Counted from the stretch's first letter, positions 54,239 through 62,976 are shown. The stretch is DNA of 64,000 nt from Ruminococcus sp. (GCA_017525915.1 JAFXSC010000022.1:310001-374000); one strand, 5' to 3'. The notes: a model not told the origin generated them from the letters alone. Program-made: numbers and translations.

Positions 54239-55743
54239 TTTGCAACAGCCTCTTGTTCATCGTTATCATCGGACTCAGGTTTCCTGCCGTAACCGTAGCC
54301 GTAACCGTATCCCTTCTTGTAATAATACTTGTTCTTGTACTTGTACTTGTAATATCTTCCGCTGTGCTTTGTCTTGACGTCATTCATGATGAAGCCGAGC
54401 ATATTCATCTGCGCGAACTCTATCTTCTTGTTTGCCGCTTCAACGTCGTCCGTTGTGGTCTTACCATATCTGAGGACCAGTACGATACCGGAGATGTACT
54501 TTGCAAGCTCCATAGCATCTGTAACTATATTTACAGGAGGTGTATCAATAACGATCGTTGAATACTCAGTGCTGAGCTTGTCAAGTATAGCGCCCATCTG
54601 CTCGGAAGCAAGCAGCTCCGAAGGGTTAGGCGGGATAGGACCCGATGTCATTACGTCAAGGTTCTCCATAACGTTCTTCTGGATGCATTCCTCAACCTTC
54701 TTCATCTTACTGATAGCAGAAGAAAGTCCCTTCTTGTTCTTCAGACCGAATACTTTATGCTGTGTGGATTTACGCATATCCGCATCTATAAGGAGGACCT
54801 TGTTGCCGCCCTGAGCGAGAGCAATAGCGATATTGGCAGATGTTGTGGATTTTCCCTCGCCGGGATTAGGTGAGGATACTGCGAAAATCTTCCTGTCCAC
54901 CGTTGAAAGTGAGAAGGATACGTTTGTACGGATTGACTTGTAGCTCTCAACGATATTGAACGGAACATCCTTATCCGTAAGCTTTACATGATCGTCCTCA
55001 TCGGACTCTTTCTTCTTTCTTTCGCCGAACTGCTGGATCTCTCCGAGAACAGGCTTCTTGTAGTGCTGTGCTACATAGTCGGTATCCTTAACTGTGCTGT
55101 CGAAGAAGTCGATAAGGATAATAACGAGACAGGTAAGGAAAAGTGCCGCAACTGCTCCGAGGATAGTATTCTTGGTCTTGTTCGGAGCAACAGGATTATT
55201 GTATACCTTTGCCTCGTCGATAGTATTGATCGAGCCGACGCCTACTGCCTTTTCAACATATTCCGGTGCAACAAGTGCGAGGTCGTTGCATACAGCAGCG
55301 GAAACCTTGGCGTTCTTGGTTGTAGCTGTGACCTTTATAGCTGAAGTGTCCTGAACCGATCTTATTCCTAAACAGCCGCGTATTGCGCCGGGAGAGACCT
55401 TGCCGTTTGCAGCGCCGAAGCAATCCTTAAGAACGTCAGCATCAAACTGCTTTGCAAGCTCCTCGCCTACTGCTGTGAGAACGGCGTCGTCCTTAAGTAC
55501 CTCCATGTATGTATTAACAAGCTGCTTGGAATTGCTGATGCTGTTGTAACTGCTTGCAGAACTTTCTACGATACCGGTATAGCTCTGTACATACATCGTT
55601 ACATGAGAGGAATATTTCAGCGGCATTACGAATTTGGAATAGCTGAAAGCCGCTGCTGCCCCCGCAATAGTGAGCAGAACGATCAGAAGGAGCTTTTCCT
55701 TGAGAAGAATGAAAATATCCTTGATTGAATAACTGTTGTCCAT
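54235..55743 (-). CDS. Fused Wzz/BY-kinase (CpsC-CpsD type)
   Basis: 502-aa bacterial tyrosine kinase that controls capsule or exopolysaccharide export and length. The Wzz domain with two membrane helices (about 17-36 and 192-212) is fused to the kinase. Walker A is PNPGEGKST (about 292-300), A' is LLIDADMRKS and B is TIVIDTPPV. The C-terminal tyrosine cluster (about 460-490) is unusually rich: RYYKYKYKNKYYYKKGYGYG, then YGYGR, the expected autophosphorylation site. In most Firmicutes CpsC and CpsD are separate proteins. Confidence 0.93.
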   Translation of the reverse strand: MDNSYSIKDIFILLKEKLLLIVLLTIAGAAAAFSYSKFVMPLKYSSHVTMYVQSYTGIVESSASSYNSISNSKQLVNTYMEVLKDDAVLTAVGEELAKQFDADVLKDCFGAANGKVSPGAIRGCLGIRSVQDTSAIKVTATTKNAKVSAAVCNDLALVAPEYVEKAVGVGSINTIDEAKVYNNPVAPNKTKNTILGAVAALFLTCLVIILIDFFDSTVKDTDYVAQHYKKPVLGEIQQFGERKKKESDEDDHVKLTDKDVPFNIVESYKSIRTNVSFSLSTVDRKIFAVSSPNPGEGKSTTSANIAIALAQGGNKVLLIDADMRKSTQHKVFGLKNKKGLSSAISKMKKVEECIQKNVMENLDVMTSGPIPPNPSELLASEQMGAILDKLSTEYSTIVIDTPPVNIVTDAMELAKYISGIVLVLRYGKTTTDDVEAANKKIEFAQMNMLGFIMNDVKTKHSGRYYKYKYKNKYYYKKGYGYGYGYGRKPESDDNDEQEAVAK

Positions 55744-55764
55744 ATATCAGAAAGTCCTTTCATT

Positions 55765-57699
55765 TCAGCTTGCCGCACCGACAAGCAGATATTTCTTATT
55801 GAATTCATCAGGAGTTATGAAAGTGGGCACCATTTCATGAAGAGCCTGTATTGCGATATCATCATTATTCTGCATTGCTGCATCACGCAGTCTTCTCAGA
55901 TCCTCGATGAACTTATCGGCGTCAATATCTATCTGTTTACCTATGAAAATGAGCTTGTTCTTTGTCTTCTGGAGTCCCTCCTCATTCATAAGGAGCTCCT
56001 CCTTGATCTTCTCACCGGGACGAAGTCCGGTGAATTCGATCTTGACATCTTTATAGGGGACCTTGCCGTACATTCTGATGAGATTCTCAGCAAGTGCAAC
56101 GATACGGACAGGCTGTCCCATATCGAGGACGAATATCTCGCCACCGTGAGCGATGGCAGCTGCCTCAATTACAAGGCTGACTGCCTCCGGGATTGTCATG
56201 AAGTAGCGGATGATATCCGGGTGAGTTACAGTAACAGGCTTGCCCTGTTCTATCTGACGCTTGAATATCGGTATTACCGAACCGTTCGAGCCGAGGACGT
56301 TTCCGAAGCGTGTCGTCACGAATTCGGTACTGCAATTCTCCTGCTGTGAGAGGTACTGTACTATCATCTCGCAGCAGCGCTTTGAAGCGCCCATGACGTT
56401 GGTGGGATTAACCGCCTTGTCGGTGGAGATCATGACGAACTTCTCGCATCTGTGGAACTGTGCAAGGGTCGCAGTATTGAAGGTGCCGATTACGTTGTTC
56501 TTTATAGCCTCCATCGGGCTCTCCTCCATGAGAGGAACGTGCTTGTGGGCAGCCGCATGGAAAACGATATCGGGCTTATATCTTGTGAAGAGCTGATTCA
56601 TACGGTAGTAATCACGGACGGAAGCTATCTTCGTTACGAGATTGAGGTCGCTGCCGTACTCCATTATGAGCTCCTGCTGGATATCATAGGCATTATTCTC
56701 ATATATATCAACGATAATTACCTGCTTCGGGGAATACTTTGCGATCTGACGGACGAGCTCGGAGCCTATCGAACCGCCGCCGCCTGTTACCATGCAGACC
56801 TTTCCGCTTATGAAATCACGGATGTCCTTATTGTCAAAGCGTATCGGCTCGCGTCCGAGAAGGTCCTCGACCCTGATATCGCGGACGTGGCTGAGGAGAG
56901 TCGTATGCTCATCATCGAAAATGAGATTGCCGAGGAAGGGTATGACCTTTATCGGAAGCTTTGTGTCTGAGCATATATCAAGGATACGCTTTCTCTCGTC
57001 CTCAAGGCATGAAGGTATGCAGAAAACTATCTGCTCTATCTCAAACTCGGAGATATACTTGTTTATTTCAGCAGTCGTACCGACTATCTGGACGCCCTCG
57101 ACTGACTTACCGATCTTGCTTCGGTCGTCGTCTATTATGCACATCGGCTCGAACATAGCTGGTCCCTTGTCTTCACTGTAAGGCGAATTCTTCGCATTGT
57201 TCAGCTCGGAAAGGAGCATCTGGCAGGCGTGACCGCCGCCAATGACCATAGTTCTTATGTATTTCGACTCTTTTTTACCAGCGTTGGTGAGATCTATAAA
57301 GGTACACTTGAACAGAAATCTGAACATACAAACGCCGCATATTGCTACGAGCGCATGGAGCATAGCGTATCTCAGAGGAACATCACCGTGAAGTATATAA
57401 GTAAATATACAAGAGAACGTGATACCGAGCGTTATGCCGTTAACACAGGAAAGGTAGTCCTTTTTGTTGAAATACCGCCAAAGCTTGTTATACGCACCGA
57501 AGATGGCAAGACCGGCAAGGCAGGTAAAAACAGATACGCCAATACTTGAGGCGAGCTGGCGGTTCGTAAGGCCGTCTTTCAGAGCATCAAGCACAAAATC
57601 AGATATCAGAGCTGCAACTGTCACAATAAACGCGTCGGCTATCGCAAGCATCAGCTTGCGGTATTTAAATTTCTGCAATACTAATTTCAATAAAACCAT
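55765..57699 (-). CDS. Membrane UDP-sugar 4,6-dehydratase (CapD/PglF-like)
   Basis: 644-aa protein. Four N-terminal membrane helices (about 15-135) are followed by a CoA-binding-like Rossmann domain (about 145-260). The extended SDR dehydratase domain starts at CMVTGGGGSIGSELVRQIA (about 299), with the catalytic STDKAVNPTNVMGASKR. The Tyr of classical SDR enzymes is Met, as in CapD/PglF. It makes UDP-4-keto-6-deoxy sugars for surface glycans. The annotated ATG is only one base after AAAGGA; TTG 57690 would fit the ribosome binding site better. Confidence 0.93.
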   Translation of the reverse strand: MVLLKLVLQKFKYRKLMLAIADAFIVTVAALISDFVLDALKDGLTNRQLASSIGVSVFTCLAGLAIFGAYNKLWRYFNKKDYLSCVNGITLGITFSCIFTYILHGDVPLRYAMLHALVAICGVCMFRFLFKCTFIDLTNAGKKESKYIRTMVIGGGHACQMLLSELNNAKNSPYSEDKGPAMFEPMCIIDDDRSKIGKSVEGVQIVGTTAEINKYISEFEIEQIVFCIPSCLEDERKRILDICSDTKLPIKVIPFLGNLIFDDEHTTLLSHVRDIRVEDLLGREPIRFDNKDIRDFISGKVCMVTGGGGSIGSELVRQIAKYSPKQVIIVDIYENNAYDIQQELIMEYGSDLNLVTKIASVRDYYRMNQLFTRYKPDIVFHAAAHKHVPLMEESPMEAIKNNVIGTFNTATLAQFHRCEKFVMISTDKAVNPTNVMGASKRCCEMIVQYLSQQENCSTEFVTTRFGNVLGSNGSVIPIFKRQIEQGKPVTVTHPDIIRYFMTIPEAVSLVIEAAAIAHGGEIFVLDMGQPVRIVALAENLIRMYGKVPYKDVKIEFTGLRPGEKIKEELLMNEEGLQKTKNKLIFIGKQIDIDADKFIEDLRRLRDAAMQNNDDIAIQALHEMVPTFITPDEFNKKYLLVGAAS

Positions 57700-57739
57700 T
57701 CCTTTTCAGCTGCAATAAGGTAGATACACATACAATCAA

Positions 57740-57768
57740 AGTATAACATCATTTGTTCAATATGTCAA
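57740..57768 (-). promoter_or_regulatory. Promoter of the exopolysaccharide operon
   Basis: Minus strand TTGACA (57768-57763), 17-bp spacer, TATACT (57745-57740), about 40 bases upstream of the dehydratase start. Confidence 0.8.
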
Positions 57769-58034
57769 TTCGCACAGCTTTATTTTGTTAATTCAGACAA
57801 ATCGTCAGTTTTTACGACAGTAAAACTATATACTATTTTTATATGGAAATAGTCTTTTGTATATATCACATCACATATTACGTTTCGTATATGCACAGAT
57901 TGCCGATTTTCCCCAGTATATAGCACTTCTCACAGTGTGTGTTAATCTTACGGAATCGCTGTTCCGGGGATGCTGAAGCGCCGGATCTCTCTGTCTGCCG
58001 GAATGATGTCCGGTCGTAAATTTGTGCTTACTGC
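57769..58034. other. AT-rich intergenic stretch between divergent operons
   Basis: 266 bases without a convincing gene, between the exopolysaccharide promoter and the kinase-exporter promoter. A 22-codon ORF (57970-58038) lacks a ribosome binding site and overlaps the -35. Nothing else recognised. Confidence 0.6.
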
Positions 58035-58063
58035 TTGACAAATCCTGCCGCTCATGTTATCAT
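58035..58063 (+). promoter_or_regulatory. Promoter of the kinase-peptidase-exporter cassette
   Basis: TTGACA (58035-58040), 17-bp spacer, TATCAT (58058-58063), 70 bases before the leader mini-ORF. Confidence 0.8.
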
Positions 58064-58072
58064 AGTAAAGGT

Positions 58073-58131
58073 ACGGCAGGCGGCTCGGAGCTGTCCTGCC
58101 GTTATGTATTACGCCGTCTTTAAGAGGCGGC
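58073..58131 (+). promoter_or_regulatory. Two-hairpin leader of the cassette
   Basis: Hairpin 1 is ACGGCAGG/CCTGCCGT (58073-58080 and 58095-58102). Hairpin 2 is GCCGTCT/AGGCGGC (58113-58119 and 58125-58131, one G-U), whose 3' arm contains most of the ribosome binding site of the mini-ORF at 58133. No T-run follows either, so translational control is more likely than termination. Confidence 0.55.
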
Positions 58132-58132
58132 A

Positions 58133-58153
58133 ATGAAGGCTGTGATAAAATGA
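58133..58153 (+). CDS. Leader mini-ORF MKAVIK overlapping the kinase start
   Basis: Six-codon ORF with AAGAGG five bases before its ATG and a TGA that overlaps the kinase ATG (ATGA). The kinase itself lacks a good ribosome binding site, so this mini-ORF probably delivers ribosomes to it by translational coupling. Confidence 0.45.
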   Translation: MKAVIK

Positions 58154-58881
58154 TTACCCGAAACTATAAAATAGCCGGAAAGGTCGTTGAGATATCGTCT
58201 CTGCTCAATGATGTTCACGATTACTGTGCTGACTACCTTACCGACGAACCTGCTGATTACTCCGTTGTGACTTCGATGGACGATATTGTTTTTGAACGCG
58301 AAAAGTCCGCGCACGAAAATGAGCTCGAAGGCAGACCTGTCCATTATTATCCGGACGGCTACCTTGAGGAACTTGCGGTATACCGTAAAATCGCCGATAA
58401 AATGCTCGACTATGACACGATACTCTTCCACGGCTCGGTCATTGCAGTTGACGGTCAGGGGTATCTTTTCACTGCCAAATCAGGCACAGGAAAATCCACC
58501 CACACAAGTCTCTGGATGAAATACTTCGGCGATAAAGCCGTTATGGTCAACGATGACAAGCCTCTCCTTGCTGTCACTGAGGAAGGCGTTACTGCCTACG
58601 GTACACCTTATAACGGCAAGCACAGGCGCGGCGCAAATATTTCAGTTCCGCTGAAAGCGATATGTATTCTCACAAGAGCTGAGAATAATTCAATTGCTCC
58701 CGTCCTGCCGATACAGGTCTATCCCCTGCTCATACAGCAGGTGAACCGTCCCGCTGACCCTTTGAAGATGCAGAAAACACTTGAACTCGTCGACAGACTT
58801 TCAGAAAAGACAAAGCTGTACAAGCTCGGCTGCAACATGGATATCTCCGCAGCCGTTACCGCATATGAGGGAATGAGATGA
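58150..58881 (+). CDS. HPr-kinase-like P-loop protein
   Basis: 243-aa protein related to the C-terminal domain of HPr kinase/phosphorylase. The P-loop is AKSGTGKSTH (about 109-118), with VMVNDDKPLL as the following acidic motif (D135, D136) and FHGSVIAVDGQGYLFTAK before it. It lacks the HPr kinase N-terminal domain and shows no homology to PTS context. HPr-kinase-like enzymes of this kind occur in peptide maturation clusters, for example a lasso-peptide serine kinase, which is the reason to suspect a peptide-modifying kinase here. The adjacent genes are a peptidase and an exporter. No sugar phosphotransferase gene is nearby. Confidence 0.8.
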   Translation: MITRNYKIAGKVVEISSLLNDVHDYCADYLTDEPADYSVVTSMDDIVFEREKSAHENELEGRPVHYYPDGYLEELAVYRKIADKMLDYDTILFHGSVIAVDGQGYLFTAKSGTGKSTHTSLWMKYFGDKAVMVNDDKPLLAVTEEGVTAYGTPYNGKHRRGANISVPLKAICILTRAENNSIAPVLPIQVYPLLIQQVNRPADPLKMQKTLELVDRLSEKTKLYKLGCNMDISAAVTAYEGMR

Positions 58882-59318
58882 CGAAATTTGAAGATATTAT
58901 CGAACGTGACGGCAAGCTTATTTACACCAACGTCGGAAACAGTATGCGTCCCCTGATACGTCAGGACAAGGACCTTCTCATTATCGAAAAGCCGTACGGC
59001 AGACTGAAAAAATATGACGTTCCGCTCTATAAGCGTGACAACGGGCAGTACGTCCTCCACAGGGTACTGAAGGTACGGAAGAACGACTATGTTATCTGCG
59101 GCGACAACCGTTACAAGAAGGAATACGGCATCTCCGACCGCCATATCATCGGCGTTCTCACTGCGGTCGTCCGCGACGGCAAGGAAGTTTCCGTCGATAA
59201 CAGAAAATACAGACTTTATGTGCATCTCTGGTGCGGCATTTTCCCGCTGAGAGCGCTTATACTCTGGACAGCAGCGCTCCCGGGACGTATCAGAAGAAAA
59301 CTCGCAAGGAGGGCTTGA
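58878..59318 (+). CDS. S24/S26-type signal-peptidase-like protein
   Basis: 146-aa protein with the signal peptidase core: catalytic Ser22 in TNVGNSMRPLI, a His61 in YVLHRVLKV where bacterial SPase I has Lys (a Ser-His dyad as in SipW/ER type), and the CGDNRYKKEYG box. A hydrophobic C-terminal segment (WCGIFPLRALILWTAALPG) may anchor it. It begins 4 bases before the kinase stop (ATGA overlap) and is followed by the mini-ORF and the ABC exporter. It may release or trim the exported peptide. Confidence 0.82.
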   Translation: MTKFEDIIERDGKLIYTNVGNSMRPLIRQDKDLLIIEKPYGRLKKYDVPLYKRDNGQYVLHRVLKVRKNDYVICGDNRYKKEYGISDRHIIGVLTAVVRDGKEVSVDNRKYRLYVHLWCGIFPLRALILWTAALPGRIRRKLARRA

Positions 59319-59362
59319 TGTGTTCAGTTCAGTTTACAGCGATGTGTCCGGCATATGCCTGA
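59318..59362 (+). CDS. 14-codon mini-ORF MCSVQFTAMCPAYA (candidate peptide or coupler)
   Basis: ATG 59318 overlaps the peptidase stop (TGATG) and has AAGGAGGGCTTG directly upstream, one of the best ribosome binding sites in the window. The ORF ends at TGA 59360-59362, two bases before the ABC exporter candidate start at 59364. The product has Cys2 and Cys10. Either a very short exported peptide or a coupler for the exporter, which lacks its own ribosome binding site. Confidence 0.45.
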   Translation: MCSVQFTAMCPAYA

Positions 59363-61085
59363 TATGGGAATACAGGCCATGAAGAACAATGCTACAAAAT
59401 GGCTTTTTGATGTACCAAAAAAGAAAAAGCTCTATATACTGTTACTCTCGCTGATCCAGGCGGTCTACGGCGCAAGCGGAGTGTTCTATGCGATACTTCT
59501 CCGAAGTCTCGTAGATTCCGCCACTAAACATGATTCCAATGCTTTCTGGTTCTACGCACTTGCGATCATGCTGCTCGTTCTCGGTCAGATTCTTCTCCGT
59601 GCTGTCATACGCTGGCTCAATGAGCTGTCAAAAGCTACATTTGAGAATATCTTCAAGCAGCGTCTGATGTCCAATATCCTCCGCAAGGATTTCGGCAGCG
59701 TGAACGCGATACACTCCGGCGAATGGCTCAACCGCCTCACAAACGACACTGTTGTCATTGCGGAAGGATATGTCGAGATAATTCCCGGTATTGTCGGAAT
59801 GGTTGTGAAGATGGTCAGCGCACTCATCATGATGATAGCGATCGACTGGCACTTTGCCTGCGTTCTCCTGCCCGGCGGAGTGCTGATGCTCGTCCTGACC
59901 TACATCTTCCGCAAGGCTATGAAGAAGCTCCACAAATCTGTTCAGGAGAACGACGGAAAGCTCAGGATATTCCTTCAGGAACGCATCAGCAGCATGATGA
60001 TCATTCGCTCATTCGCTACTGAGGACGAGACCGAAGCAGAAGCGGTCAGCCGCATGAAAGACCATAAAGATGCCAGAATGAAGCGGAATCATTATTCCAA
60101 TCTGTGCAACATAGGTCTCGGCTTAGCTATGAACGGTATGTACCTGTTCGGCGTCGCCTACTGCGGCTACGGCATACTCAAAGGCAGGATCACTTTCGGT
60201 ACGCTTACCGCAGTTACACAGCTCATTTCGCAGATACAGGCGCCTCTTGCAAGCTTATCCGGATACCTCCCGAAATTCTACGCGATGACAGCAAGCGCTG
60301 AGCGTCTCATGGAGATAGAAGATTTCGCAGATGACTGTGAAGGCACTCCAAAGGATATCTCAGAGGTCAGAGAGTTCTATACAGGAAGGCTCGCATCGTT
60401 CGGTCTTAAAAATGCTGATTTCACCTATTATCCGGCAGTTGAAAGCATCAACGCTCTTTCAAAGGAGGCGATGCCGACTGTTCTGAATAATATCAGCATC
60501 GATATCCGGAAGGGCGAGTACGTCGCGTTTATGGGACACAGCGGATGCGGAAAATCAACTGTTCTCAAGCTACTGATGAGCATCTACAAGCTCGACAGCG
60601 GTGAGCGATATATCACCGAGACGGACGGAACGGTCAAGCCGCTCTCCTCGGAATGGCACAGGCTTTTTGCATATGTTCCGCAGGGCAATCAGCTAATGTC
60701 CGGAACGATACGCGACGTTATAGCATTTGCCGACAAGTCTGCTGCCAATGACAGCGAACGCATCGGGAAGGCTCTGACAATAGCCTGCGCTGACGAATTC
60801 ATTTCAGGTCTTGAAAACGGCATAGATACCCAGCTCGGCGAGCGCGGAACGGGTCTCTCCGAGGGACAGATGCAGAGAATTGCGATCGCAAGGGCTATAT
60901 TCAGTGAAAGTCCAATTCTTCTTCTTGATGAATCAACAAGCGCTCTCGATGAACTCACTGAGAAAAAGCTTTTGCAGAACCTTAAAAACATGACCGACAA
61001 GACAGTAGTCATCGTTACACACCGCACTGCAGCTCTTGCAATCTGCGACAGAACCATTGATTTCACAGGCCTCATATCCAAATAA
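59355..61085 (+). CDS. ABC exporter, fused membrane and ATPase domains
   Basis: 576-aa half-transporter of the peptide/lipid exporter type. About six membrane helices (to residue 310) precede the nucleotide-binding domain: Walker A GHSGCGKST, signature GLSEGQMQRIAIARAI, Walker B ILLLDESTSALDE and H-loop VTHR. No C39 peptidase domain is present, so leader removal, if any, would fall to the adjacent S24/S26-type protein. ATGs at 59355, 59364 and 59379 are possible; none has a strong ribosome binding site, and the mini-ORF upstream may supply ribosomes. A terminator follows directly. Confidence 0.9.
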   Translation: MPDMGIQAMKNNATKWLFDVPKKKKLYILLLSLIQAVYGASGVFYAILLRSLVDSATKHDSNAFWFYALAIMLLVLGQILLRAVIRWLNELSKATFENIFKQRLMSNILRKDFGSVNAIHSGEWLNRLTNDTVVIAEGYVEIIPGIVGMVVKMVSALIMMIAIDWHFACVLLPGGVLMLVLTYIFRKAMKKLHKSVQENDGKLRIFLQERISSMMIIRSFATEDETEAEAVSRMKDHKDARMKRNHYSNLCNIGLGLAMNGMYLFGVAYCGYGILKGRITFGTLTAVTQLISQIQAPLASLSGYLPKFYAMTASAERLMEIEDFADDCEGTPKDISEVREFYTGRLASFGLKNADFTYYPAVESINALSKEAMPTVLNNISIDIRKGEYVAFMGHSGCGKSTVLKLLMSIYKLDSGERYITETDGTVKPLSSEWHRLFAYVPQGNQLMSGTIRDVIAFADKSAANDSERIGKALTIACADEFISGLENGIDTQLGERGTGLSEGQMQRIAIARAIFSESPILLLDESTSALDELTEKKLLQNLKNMTDKTVVIVTHRTAALAICDRTIDFTGLISK

Positions 61086-61088
61086 AAC

Positions 61089-61110
61089 AAGGCTCCCATA
61101 CGGGAGCCTT
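61089..61110. terminator. Bidirectional terminator, ABC exporter / hisE
   Basis: Perfect 9-bp stem AAGGCTCCC/GGGAGCCTT with loop ATAC, then TTATC on the plus side and TTGTTTTATT on the minus side; four bases after the exporter stop. Confidence 0.85.
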
Positions 61111-61113
61111 TTA

Positions 61114-61452
61114 TCATGTATTCTTGTCAACGGTATGGAACTTCTTGAGGTTGCCAATCTTCTCGTTTCTCTCGTCGAGAACCTTCTCAACGTCTGTCCA
61201 TTCAAGTCCCTGATTGGCGCAAAGCACCATAACGTGATAGAGCAGGTCATTTATCTCGTTCATGAGTTCGTTGTTGTCGCCGTTCTTCGCTGCGATAACG
61301 GTCTCGGTAGCTTCCTCGCCGACCTTCTTGCATATCTTGTCGATCCCCTTGTCAAAGAGATAGCAGGTGTATGAATTCTCCGCAGCAGTACCGTTCTCAT
61401 ACTGCTTCTTTCTCTCCTTTATAACTTCAAAAATCTCCTGATAAACGTTCAT
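61114..61452 (-). CDS. hisE: Phosphoribosyl-ATP pyrophosphatase
   Basis: 112-aa MazG-fold enzyme, second step of histidine synthesis. It has [20 protein letters not shown] followed by EATE and [16 protein letters not shown]. It starts four bases before the end of hisI (ATGA overlap). Confidence 0.95.
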   Translation of the reverse strand: MNVYQEIFEVIKERKKQYENGTAAENSYTCYLFDKGIDKICKKVGEEATETVIAAKNGDNNELMNEINDLLYHVMVLCANQGLEWTDVEKVLDERNEKIGNLKKFHTVDKNT

Positions 61453-61802
61453 ATTTCATTTTCCTCCGTATTGTATATTTCATTAAAGAAGCAGCTGTAA
61501 CTGCCGGTGTGACAGGCTGCTCCGGTCTGCTCAACGTTCACGAGAAGCGTGTCGTTGTCACAGTCGCCGTATATGGATACCACCTTCTGAACGTGTCCGG
61601 AGGTAGCTCCCTTATTCCAGTATTCCTGACGTGAACGGCTCCAGAACCATGTGTAGCCGGTCTCGAGGGTCTTTTTCAGGCTCTCCTTGTTCATATACGC
61701 GAGCATGAGAACTGTTTTCGTGTTGACCTCATAGCATATTGCCGGGATAAGCTCGCTCTTAACGAAGAACTTATCGAGGTCATTCAGGTCTATCTTTACC
61801 AT
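61449..61802 (-). CDS. hisI: Phosphoribosyl-AMP cyclohydrolase
   Basis: 117-aa zinc enzyme, third step of histidine synthesis, with [31 protein letters not shown] and the zinc-binding [17 protein letters not shown] 61802 has GGAAGGCGG upstream and is preferred to ATG 61817. hisI and hisE are separate genes here rather than the fused HisIE of many bacteria. Confidence 0.95.
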   Translation of the reverse strand: MVKIDLNDLDKFFVKSELIPAICYEVNTKTVLMLAYMNKESLKKTLETGYTWFWSRSRQEYWNKGATSGHVQKVVSIYGDCDNDTLLVNVEQTGAACHTGSYSCFFNEIYNTEENEI

Positions 61803-61818
61803 TTTTCCGCCTTCCATA

Positions 61819-62217
61819 TCAATAGTCTATCCACCACTCCGGCGTTATCTCGCCGAGAGTTATGACCTTGCCCTTGCTGTAATCGAGCATTATCTCGATA
61901 TCCTTGTAGCTCCCGGGCATGAGCTGCACCATAAGCTCCCGGCAGGCTCCGCAGGGAGCACCTTTGCCCTCAACAGGAGGTATGCACAGCAGCCGTGCTA
62001 TCTCGTTATCGCCGTTGGTTATCATGTTGAATATCGCATTCCTCTCGGCGCAAATGCCAAGTGTGGAACAGGTGTCGATGCAGACACCGGTGTATATCTT
62101 TCCGGACTTGCTGAGAACTGCCGCAGAGACTTCTCCGGCGGTAACATATTCAGATACGCGGCGCGGTGCGAGCACCGCCTTTGCCGCCGCGTACATTTCT
62201 TCCCATATCTTATCCAT
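61819..62217 (-). CDS. Cytidine-deaminase-like protein within the his operon
   Basis: 132-aa zinc deaminase-fold protein with the proton-shuttling Glu in [10 protein letters not shown] and zinc Cys in [10 protein letters not shown]. It resembles the blasticidin-S/cytidine deaminase group. It starts 3 bases after hisF and ends 17 bases before hisI, so it is embedded in the histidine operon, which is unusual. Pyrimidine salvage is the default inference. The substrate is not predictable. Confidence 0.85.
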   Translation of the reverse strand: MDKIWEEMYAAAKAVLAPRRVSEYVTAGEVSAAVLSKSGKIYTGVCIDTCSTLGICAERNAIFNMITNGDNEIARLLCIPPVEGKGAPCGACRELMVQLMPGSYKDIEIMLDYSKGKVITLGEITPEWWIDY

Positions 62218-62220
62218 AGC

Positions 62221-62976
62221 TTACCTCACAATAACGCCCTTGCCGCGGCAGTAGTCCTTGACCTGTCCCACGGTGAGCTCTTTGAAGTGGAATAGTGAAG
62301 CCGCAAGCGCAGCTGTTGCTCCTGTCTTCTCAAATACCTCGTAGAAATCGTTTATCTTGCCTGCACCGCCGCTTGCAATGACAGGTATCGAGCAATTGTC
62401 GCAGACTGCCTTCAGCATGGGAATGTCGAAGCCCTCCTTGGTGCCGTCAGCATCAATGGAGTTGAGGCATATCTCCCCTGCCCCAAGCTTTTCTATCGTG
62501 TGTACCCACTCGATGAGGTCGAGCTTCATATCGACCCTTCCGCCGTTGATATAGACGGTCCACTTATTGTCAGCGACCTTCTTCGCGTCAATGCCGACAC
62601 ATATGCACTGACTTCCGAAGATGTCAGCACCGTCCTTTATGAGCTGCGGATTCTGCACAGCCTGAGAGTTCACGGATACCTTGTCGGCTCCGGCTCTGAG
62701 CGCCTCGCGGATATCGTCAACTGTCTTGATGCCTCCGCCTACTGTCAGCGGAACGAATACCTTCTTTGCAGTATCGCGCACCACATCAAGGAACACACCG
62801 CGCCCCTCAAATGATGCCGTGATATCGTAGAAAACTATCTCGTCCGCGCCCTGTTTATTATACTCGGCAGCGCACTCGACCGGGTCACCCACGTCGCGCA
62901 CTCCTTCAAAATTCACGCCCTTGACTACCTTGCCGCTCCGCACGTCAAGGCAGGGGATTATTCTCTTTGCAAGCAT
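62221..62976 (-). CDS. hisF: Imidazole glycerol phosphate synthase subunit HisF
   Basis: 251-aa TIM-barrel cyclase, joining glutamine-derived ammonia to PRFAR with partner HisH. Catalytic Asp residues are in [19 protein letters not shown] (Asp11) and [12 protein letters not shown]-like [23 protein letters not shown] is the C-terminal phosphate site. AGGAGGCTG precedes the ATG. hisH is not in the window. Confidence 0.96.
   Translation of the reverse strand: MLAKRIIPCLDVRSGKVVKGVNFEGVRDVGDPVECAAEYNKQGADEIVFYDITASFEGRGVFLDVVRDTAKKVFVPLTVGGGIKTVDDIREALRAGADKVSVNSQAVQNPQLIKDGADIFGSQCICVGIDAKKVADNKWTVYINGGRVDMKLDLIEWVHTIEKLGAGEICLNSIDADGTKEGFDIPMLKAVCDNCSIPVIASGGAGKINDFYEVFEKTGATAALAASLFHFKELTVGQVKDYCRGKGVIVR

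Noticed and set aside
57970-58038. 22-codon ORF upstream of the kinase-exporter cassette, considered as a precursor peptide
   Set aside because: No ribosome binding site at a usable distance, and its end overlaps the -35 of the cassette promoter, so it would not be on the transcript.
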